Shown piece by piece: positions 30,806 through 35,833 of a DNA stretch of 35,833 nt. The notes beneath the pieces were generated by a model. It was not told the DNA's origin, searched no databases, and worked only from the letters and a program-made list of their open reading frames with translations. Position numbers and translations under genes: made by a program. The number at the start of each line of letters is the position of its first letter. The first letter of the stretch is position 1. The DNA is from DASPOF01 sp035626155 (GTDB taxonomy: Bacteria > Desulfobacterota > Binatia > Binatales > Binataceae): the NCBI GenBank assembly GCA_035626155.1, contig DASPOF010000107.1:1-35833 (forward strand), written 5' to 3'.

Positions 30806-31732
30806 TTATCTCCCGGTGCCCGCGAACTGCGTGCGAAGGGGGTGGTGGATGGGGGAGTGGTGGTCGCGCGTCCGGCGCGATGAGGCGAAGTCACGCCCAC
30901 GAATCCGCAGGAAGTCCAGGTTCGCGGGGAACCCTTCAGGCGGCGACAGAATATCATTGCCATTATCGGCGCGGGCGAACGTGGCGCCCAACGCCTGGAA
31001 TGCCGCCTTGAGTTCGGCCACCGGCACCTGAGCCCGAAGTGCCCGCAACGAGATCTCGCGCAGGCGGCACCGACCCTCGAGGATCTGGTCGCGCGCGAAG
31101 CACAGGGCGCGGACCCGGCCGTCGCTTTCGAGCACTGAATTGTTCTCGCGATCGTGAGGGTTCTGCGGCGATTTCTTAAGCGTGTAGCCGCCCTCATGCG
31201 CGAGACTCCTGCCGATCATCGGCAAGAGTCTCATGCGCGTGAGGATCGGGCGCGGTGCAAATTCCACCAGGTGGTCCCACGCGTAGTTTTGCCGGACCGC
31301 ACGATCTGCCTTGGCCACGATAGTCTCGCCGCAATCCGCGCAGAACACGACCTGTACGGCGCCCCCTTCTCCCGAGTGCGCCCTTGCGATCAGAATGCGA
31401 TCGCCGATAAACACTTTCGATTTTTCGAACAACGGCGCAAGCGCAGGGCTTGCGGGCGCAATCAGAATCGATGAGCCGGCGAATAGCCAGTAGTGTTTCT
31501 CAACATGGCAGGCGCAGGTTTGCGCCGCCGGGGCCAGATATGGAATCGCAGCGTCAAAGCATTCGCCACTGGAGCGGGGAGCGCCGAACACGTGCCCGCA
31601 CGCCGCGCATCGCGGCTCTTCCAGCGCAACGCCTTTCTCGAGCAGATGGTGCTTTGACGCAACCTCCGGCTCGGAGCCCGGGTTCCACTTCACGCCCAGC
31701 AGATTGTACGCTACCGATCCCAGTTGGTTCAT
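30806..31732 (-). CDS. Long zinc-ribbon paralogue 2 with C-terminal extra domain
   Basis: A 308-residue protein starting at the ATG at 31732 (AGGA about 10 bases upstream). HLLEKGVALEEPRCAACGHV carries Cys42/Cys45. Additional Cys occur at 58, 73 and 75. The paired strands WLFAGSSILIAPA and VFIGDRILIARAH precede VVFCADCGETIVAK (Cys131/Cys134), then NYAWDHLVEFAP, where the second Trp of the WDW motif is His. The C-terminal domain (RVRALCFARDQILEGRCRLR, SLRALRAQVPVAELKAAFQA, LGATFARADNG) parallels that of the protein at 28975. The last 30 residues are basic and His-rich. It is followed on the same strand by nothing and preceded by the short paralogue at 31789. Confidence 0.83.
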   Translation of the reverse strand: MNQLGSVAYNLLGVKWNPGSEPEVASKHHLLEKGVALEEPRCAACGHVFGAPRSSGECFDAAIPYLAPAAQTCACHVEKHYWLFAGSSILIAPASPALAPLFEKSKVFIGDRILIARAHSGEGGAVQVVFCADCGETIVAKADRAVRQNYAWDHLVEFAPRPILTRMRLLPMIGRSLAHEGGYTLKKSPQNPHDRENNSVLESDGRVRALCFARDQILEGRCRLREISLRALRAQVPVAELKAAFQALGATFARADNGNDILSPPEGFPANLDFLRIRGRDFASSRRTRDHHSPIHHPLRTQFAGTGR

Positions 31733-31788
31733 TGTTGATGATTCCTGTTTGAGCCCACTCGCAGTGGAAATTGATTCTGCTTACGCGC

Positions 31789-32049
31789 TCACTCGCTCAG
31801 CGGCACGGCCCAGTCCCAACCATAGTGAGACCTGGCGTCCTCGCGCTGCACGCGGCCCATGATGTTCTCGCCGCAAGCACCGCAGAAAAAGAAATTCTGC
31901 GCCGCAGCTTCGCCAATCGTCGCCACCAGGGTCTTGTCGCCGGTCGGGCTCGCCGCAAAACGGCTGCCGCACGCGCTGCAGGTGGCTTCCAGCACCTCAG
32001 CGCGATTGACCATCAGAAATGATCCCGTGTTCAACTTCGTGTCCTCCAT
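31789..32049 (-). CDS. Short zinc-ribbon paralogue 3
   Basis: An 86-residue protein starting at the ATG at 32049, preceded by GGGAGGAG at 8 bases spacing; the frame is open further upstream but lacks family features. SFLMVNRAEVLEATCSACG has Cys24/Cys27, then SPTGDKTLVATIG, FFFCGACGENIMGR with Cys56/Cys59, and HYGWDWAVPLSE at the C-terminus. Its end lies within a few residues of the WDWAVP motif, as in paralogue 1. It lies 56 bases upstream of the long paralogue at 30806 on the same strand, so a short and a long member are probably co-transcribed. Confidence 0.83.
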   Translation of the reverse strand: MEDTKLNTGSFLMVNRAEVLEATCSACGSRFAASPTGDKTLVATIGEAAAQNFFFCGACGENIMGRVQREDARSHYGWDWAVPLSE

Positions 32050-32316
32050 CTTAGAGACTCCTCCCGCGTGCCATCTCCCGGCGCGACTGCACCGGACTCG
32101 AGCATTGCTATGGGAGTGCATGAGCAGGTAGCATGCCAAAGTGGCAATAAACCCGCCTAATCGTGTAAATTATGGTCTGGAGCTGGCGCGTCCATCGGCT
32201 AATTCCATCAAATTGCCCGAATTTGCCGCGCGAAATCGCCGAAAGCTGCTCGCCCGCTGAAGCCCAGCCCCCAAGTCCGGTCCGGCTCCGGGTTTGCGTG
32301 CGACGCTTATGCCTGC

Positions 32317-32338
32317 ACTGGCGCCTTGCAGCGCCAGT
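32317..32338. repeat. Hairpin ACTGGCGC / GCGCCAGT
   Basis: A perfect 8-bp stem with a 6-base loop (CTTGCA), 9 bases from the palindrome at 32347. It lies 82 bases past the lipase stop on its transcribed strand, so the pair could be a terminator, but no clear U-tract follows on that strand. Confidence 0.5.
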
Positions 32339-32346
32339 TACAAATT

Positions 32347-32362
32347 GTAGCAAGCTTGCTAC
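32347..32362. repeat. 16-bp perfect palindrome GTAGCAAGCTTGCTAC
   Basis: A perfect palindrome followed on the plus strand by TTTTGTTT. This looks like a terminator for rightward transcription, but no rightward gene precedes it. On the minus strand it lies downstream of the lipase and about 300 bases upstream of a zinc-ribbon gene, so an operator is the other possibility. Confidence 0.5.
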
Positions 32363-32419
32363 TTTTGTTTCCCTGACGCACCCCGGCGGCGAGCGGCTGT
32401 CCCGCGGCCCGGGATCACA

Positions 32420-33580
32420 TCAGGGATGAAATCGCCCCGCCGGCAATCCCCTGGGCAACAGGTCCGTCCCGCGTTGCCGTTGGAAGAACCGCCCGACGAT
32501 CGTAGCGACCTCATCGAGCGCGGGAAGGAATGCGTGCATGTCCGACGCCATCATGCCGCGCTCGACGGGATGGAAGTAAGAGACATCGCCAGCCTGAATC
32601 TCCACCGATGCGATGCCGCTTAAAAGGGCCGACTGAACCGGCACGACATCATCGCCCGGCCCCGGGGTCGCATGGTCGAAGTCGTACATTCGGTCGGGGT
32701 CGGGGCCGACTTCGACCCGAAGCATCACGGATTTGCACTTGTTGCCGAAGATCACCAATTGATCCTGGGGAGGAATCCCGAAGGCGGGATCGGTCGGCGA
32801 CGGGAGGTTCGTCAGCACGGTCTTGGCCGCGGTGAGATGGACCTGCTGAACGTCGTAACCGCTATTGCGTGAATCGGGGTCCACCGTGTTTTTCTGCCAG
32901 TTGTTTTCGTCAAAGATGTCGAGCTCGATGCCGGCGCGGACCACCGCTTGCGGAAATCGCGGCAGCAATTCATAGACGGCGGGAAACGTACGCGCGAGTT
33001 TGCGCAGCTCCTTGCGCCCGCCGAACAAGGGAGTCTCACCGGTGATCAACGCCACGGCCGCATCGAGCGAGCCCAGATGCGGCGTCGCGATATAGACGAT
33101 TTGTCCCACCGGCGGCGGCGTCGCGATGCCCGACTTCCGCCACGCATCGACGAACGCTCTCAGCACCAGTCCGCCCATGCTGTGGACCGCGAAATCGAAT
33201 TGGTGATCCCACCCGCCAACCGACTTCATCTGCTTCTGCTGCAAGCGCACGACGAATTGAACCAGCGCCTCTGCGCTCTGCACGATCGAGTAGCGCCAGT
33301 CGTAAGGAAATACGTACGCCGGCGCTTGGAGGCGCCCTTGCAGCGCCTGCGCCAGAGGGCCGTACGCGATTTCGAGCAGTTGCGACGGCCGGCTGACGAC
33401 GTTGTCCTTGAGATCCGCGGCTGCTGCGTCATCGAGGGCGAGGCTATCGAAGTCGGGCGTCGTGAATTTCTCGGCGACGACCGCCAGAGTGGACCAGGTT
33501 GTTTGCGGCGAGATCGGGTAAGCGTTCTGAAGCGCGGAGCCCTGGATTCCAGGGATGATTATGCACGGGCGCGCGGGCAT
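32420..33580 (-). CDS. LCAT-like lipase/acyltransferase (alpha/beta hydrolase)
   Basis: The 386-residue protein has the lecithin:cholesterol-acyltransferase-like layout: IIIPGIQGSALQ at the N-terminus, YVFPYDWRYSIVQSAEAL, the nucleophile Ser134 in FAVHSMGGLVLRAF, IATPHLGS, the acid in GPGDDVVPVQSALL and the His in MASDMHAFLPALDEV. All triad residues are present. No signal peptide is seen, so it is probably cytoplasmic, acting on a lipid or ester of unknown identity. GGGGAGG lies 7 bases before the ATG at 33580. It is divergent from the phosphatase gene (149-bp gap). Confidence 0.85.
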   Translation of the reverse strand: MPARPCIIIPGIQGSALQNAYPISPQTTWSTLAVVAEKFTTPDFDSLALDDAAAADLKDNVVSRPSQLLEIAYGPLAQALQGRLQAPAYVFPYDWRYSIVQSAEALVQFVVRLQQKQMKSVGGWDHQFDFAVHSMGGLVLRAFVDAWRKSGIATPPPVGQIVYIATPHLGSLDAAVALITGETPLFGGRKELRKLARTFPAVYELLPRFPQAVVRAGIELDIFDENNWQKNTVDPDSRNSGYDVQQVHLTAAKTVLTNLPSPTDPAFGIPPQDQLVIFGNKCKSVMLRVEVGPDPDRMYDFDHATPGPGDDVVPVQSALLSGIASVEIQAGDVSYFHPVERGMMASDMHAFLPALDEVATIVGRFFQRQRGTDLLPRGLPAGRFHP

Positions 33581-33729
33581 CGTCGTACCTCCCCTTAGGT
33601 TCTCTCAGCGACAACGAACCAGATCGGCGCTCGGGCCGCAACTCGCCGATGCATTCGCGCGGGCGCCCGGCTCCGCAGCCGGTTTCCGGACGCGCGGCGC
33701 GTATGCTTCTGCTAGGATGGCCGATCGTT

Positions 33730-34071
33730 ATGAAGAAGGTCCTGATGGTGTGCACGGGCAATATGGATCGCAGTCCGACGGCGGCGATGGTGCTGGCGGA
33801 GATGTGCGCGCCGATGTGGGTGACTTCGGCGGGCACCGAGAGTTGGGCAAAGAATAAGGTTAGTTTGGAGCTGGTCGAGGAGGCGGACGTGATTTGCGTG
33901 ATGGAAGACGCGCATCGGCGCTTCATCCTCAGCCGCTTCGGCGACTCGCACGCGGAGAAAGTTGTGGTTCTCGATATTCCCGACAATTACATTTGCGGCG
34001 AGGCCGAACTCATCCATCTGCTCAAGGGCAAGCTGCGCGCCGCACTCGGACTGTTGCGCGCATCGCGGTAA
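33730..34071 (+). CDS. Small low-molecular-weight protein tyrosine phosphatase-like protein
   Basis: A 113-residue protein starting MKKVLMVCTGNMDRSPTAAM. The P-loop CX5R is intact (Cys8, Arg14). Later motifs, SAGTES, EEADVICVMEDAHRRFIL and VVVLDIPDNY, match a short predicted phosphatase group that is smaller than classical LMW-PTPs. The Asp in DIPD is a candidate general acid. The ATG at 33730 has only a distant AGGATGG. The 266-bp gap downstream shows no gene. Confidence 0.83.
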   Translation: MKKVLMVCTGNMDRSPTAAMVLAEMCAPMWVTSAGTESWAKNKVSLELVEEADVICVMEDAHRRFILSRFGDSHAEKVVVLDIPDNYICGEAELIHLLKGKLRAALGLLRASR

Positions 34072-34338
34072 CGGCGCGCGCTGCGGCAAGCCTCGCGGGA
34101 AAAGTTCCTGGAGCGATACAGACCACCATCGAATTGTCGGCAGGCGCTGGACCGCCGAGGCGATGACTCGGTTGGACGCGCGCGTGTATCCATCCGCGAC
34201 AGACCCGATTAAACAGTGACCCGCGCGGCCGGCACCCGCCCGTGAACATCATTGTCCGTGAGAGTTATTTTCGTCGGCCTGCGAGATAGTGCTGGCACGC
34301 CCGATGCTCGCGTGTCTTAGTTTTTGGGGTGCACGCCG

Positions 34339-35691
34339 ATGAGCGCCAAAGCCAAAGTACAAACCGAATCGGTCCGGATACCATCGGATTCGATCGAACT
34401 CGAGGGATTGCTTGCGATTCCCGATGGCGCGGCCGGTATTGTCTTGTTCGCCCACGGTAGCGGCAGCAGCCGGCTCAGTCCGCGCAATATGTATGTCGCC
34501 GATGCTCTTCAGCGCGCCGGGGTTGGAACGCTGCTGTTCGACCTGCTGACGGAAGAGGAGGCCGAGGACCGCGAGAACGTCTTCGACGTGGATTTCCTCG
34601 GCCATCGGCTCGGCGACGCAACGCGATGGTTGCGCAGGAGGACGGCCGCCCATCCGTGTGAGATTGGCTATTTCGGCGCGAGCACGGGCGCGGCGGCGGC
34701 TTTGATCGCGGCGGCGCAGGATCCGGCGATCTCGGCAGTGGTATCGCGCGGCGGCCGGCCCGATCTTGCCATGCGATGCCTGCCGGGGGTGAAAGCGGCC
34801 ACGATGCTCATCGTCGGTGGCAATGATACTGGAGTCATAGAGTTGAATGAGCGCGCATATGAATGCCTCGGGTGCGAGAAGCAGCTAATAATCGTCCCCG
34901 GCGCTACGCATCTGTTTGAGGAGCCCGGGACGCTCGATGCGGTCGTGCGGCACGCGACCAAGTGGTTCAAGCAACACCTGGCGCGAGCCAAGGGAGATCC
35001 CGACCCGTTGTCGGACTATGCAACCGTCTACGCGAATCGCGCCGAGGCGGGCCGGGCGCTGGCCGCGGCGCTGCTCAAATTCAAAAAGGATCGGCCGATT
35101 GTGCTCGGCATTCCGCGAGGCGGTGTGCCGGTCGCGCTCGAGGTGGCGCGAGCGCTGGATGCGGAACTCGATGTGATAGTCGTGCGCAAGCTCGGCGCTC
35201 CCAATGAGCCGGAACTGGGAATCGGCGCGATCGTCGATGGCGACCATCCCGAGAGCGTTCTTAATCAGGAAGTGATGAGCTACCTCGGGGTCTCGCGCGA
35301 GTACCTGGACCGCGAGATAAGAAAGCAGTTGAAGGAGATACACCGCCGCCAACAGGCGTATCGCGGTGGACGCCCGCCGCTTCGGCTCGAGGGACGCACG
35401 GTAATCGTCGTCGATGATGGAATCGCGACTGGTGGATCGACGCGCGCGGCTCTTCGCGGCGCCAGACGCGCGATGCCTGCGCGCCTGGTGCTCGCCGTGC
35501 CGGTAGCGCCGCCATCCACGCTTCAGGCGCTCAAAGGCGAGGCGGATGAGATCATTTGCCTGAGCAGCCCCGAGGAATTTTTCGCAGTGGGCCAGTTCTA
35601 CCGCGATTTCCATCAGGTGAGCGATGAGGAAGTCATCCGGATGCTCGAAGAAGCGCAGCATCCCCGGCCCGCCGCCGCGCCGGCGCCATAG
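34339..35691 (+). CDS. Fusion: alpha/beta hydrolase (dienelactone-hydrolase-like) plus phosphoribosyltransferase
   Basis: A 450-residue two-domain protein. The ATG at 34339 has GGGGT 8 bases upstream. Residues about 10-215 form an alpha/beta hydrolase: VLFAHGSGSSRLSPRN, the nucleophile Ser115 in GYFGASTGAAAAL, the acid in IVGGNDTGV and the His in PGATHLFEE. Residues about 225-440 form a type I phosphoribosyltransferase: VLGIPRGGVPVALEVA, VIVVRKLGAPNEPELGIGAI and the PRPP loop VVDDGIATGGST with Asp359-Asp360. Both active sites look complete. The acceptor base and ester substrate are unknown. The next gene may encode PRPP synthetase, so PRPP supply and use may be linked here. Confidence 0.88.
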   Translation: MSAKAKVQTESVRIPSDSIELEGLLAIPDGAAGIVLFAHGSGSSRLSPRNMYVADALQRAGVGTLLFDLLTEEEAEDRENVFDVDFLGHRLGDATRWLRRRTAAHPCEIGYFGASTGAAAALIAAAQDPAISAVVSRGGRPDLAMRCLPGVKAATMLIVGGNDTGVIELNERAYECLGCEKQLIIVPGATHLFEEPGTLDAVVRHATKWFKQHLARAKGDPDPLSDYATVYANRAEAGRALAAALLKFKKDRPIVLGIPRGGVPVALEVARALDAELDVIVVRKLGAPNEPELGIGAIVDGDHPESVLNQEVMSYLGVSREYLDREIRKQLKEIHRRQQAYRGGRPPLRLEGRTVIVVDDGIATGGSTRAALRGARRAMPARLVLAVPVAPPSTLQALKGEADEIICLSSPEEFFAVGQFYRDFHQVSDEEVIRMLEEAQHPRPAAAPAP

Positions 35692-35751
35692 CAGGATGTT
35701 GAGACAGCAGGCCGCTCGAATCGCGATGCTCTCGCCTTTCTCAACATCCTG
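35692..35751. repeat. 13-bp inverted repeat CAGGATGTTGAGA / TCTCAACATCCTG
   Basis: The arms (35692-35704 and 35739-35751) are perfect and separated by 34 bases. The first arm begins directly after the stop codon of the hydrolase-phosphoribosyltransferase gene. It could act as a terminator-like structure without a U-tract, or be a dispersed REP-like element. Confidence 0.6.
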
Positions 35752-35798
35752 TGTAGCCGCGTCCGCAAGCGCGTCGCGGCGCAAGTGAGGCAATCCAG

Positions 35799-35833
35799 AT
35801 GAACCTTGTCGTGCTCTCGGGGTCTGCCAACCC
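35799..35833 (+). CDS. 5' end of a probable ribose-phosphate pyrophosphokinase gene (truncated by window)
   Basis: The ATG at 35799 follows GTGAGG by about 9 bases and reads MNLVVLSGSANP before the window ends. A short hydrophobic strand followed by SGSANP at residues 7-12 resembles the N-terminus of PRPP synthetases (typically SGNANPxLA). The preceding phosphoribosyltransferase domain supports this. Only 11-12 residues are visible, so the call is tentative. Confidence 0.42.
   Translation, partial: MNLVVLSGSAN

Larger units (their letters stand above)
32050..32419. other. Intergenic region with two inverted repeats
   Basis: This 370-bp gap lies between the short zinc-ribbon gene (start 32049) and the end of the lipase gene. 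It must hold the zinc-ribbon promoter; a CATAAT hexamer (32170s, minus strand) is present without a clear -35. It also holds the hairpin at 32317-32338 and the palindrome at 32347-32362. No gene is seen. Confidence 0.55.

Noticed and set aside
32340..32370. Rho-independent terminator for a rightward transcript
   Set aside because: The palindrome plus TTTTGTTT fits the pattern, but no rightward gene lies upstream, so it was listed only as a palindrome.

Overview
High-GC bacterial chromosome, probably from an uncultured Gram-negative soil or sediment bacterium. Lipoproteins, a spanin-like gene and a Mu-like phage module point to a Gram-negative. The long secreted proteins with Thr/Pro/Ala tails, next to many acyl-CoA genes, resemble MAGs of Binatota or related former deltaproteobacterial lineages. 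That lineage is an inference from gene style only.

Layout. (1) 1-5903, minus strand: two large secreted proteins, an S53 (sedolisin/kumamolisin) peptidase whose Thr-rich C-terminus runs off the left edge, and a 12-copy NHL-repeat protein with a Thr/Pro linker and a C-terminal ASH/HYDIN-like domain. (2) 6097-16427: a Mu-like phage module. A rightward XRE/S24 repressor (15771) faces a leftward operon: zinc-finger protein, Mor-like activator, GH108 endolysin, holin-like protein, three small lipoproteins, gp25-like, gp26-like, gp27-like small terminase, a tape-measure-like protein, TerL (gp28), a tiny zinc ribbon and a gp29-like portal. The order follows phage Mu, but transposase A/B, the capsid genes and almost all tail genes are absent. 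A roughly 0.9-kb patch holding a DUF559 nuclease gene and several REP-like hairpins sits between the tape-measure-like gene and terL. (3) 16480-25569: acyl-CoA metabolism. A class III CoA transferase reads rightward. A tightly overlapping leftward operon encodes MaoC, acyl-CoA dehydrogenase, MaoC, class III CoA transferase and a CitE-like lyase. Divergent from it are an alpha/beta-hydrolase-fold protein, an MmgE/PrpD protein and a crotonase. The gene set is close to itaconate (C5-dicarboxylate) catabolism clusters. (4) 25556-32049: a signal-peptide-bearing YqgE/AlgH protein, a beta-helix membrane protein, and five paralogues of a zinc-ribbon family I do not recognise. Three are short (79-88 aa) and two are long (300 and 308 aa) with a shared extra C-terminal domain. 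(5) 32420-35833: LCAT-like lipase, small CX5R phosphatase, an alpha/beta-hydrolase-phosphoribosyltransferase fusion, and the first codons of what looks like a PRPP synthetase gene.

The most novel-looking items are the zinc-ribbon paralogue cluster of region 4 and the DUF559/repeat patch inside the phage module. No tRNA, rRNA, CRISPR array or transposase was recognised.
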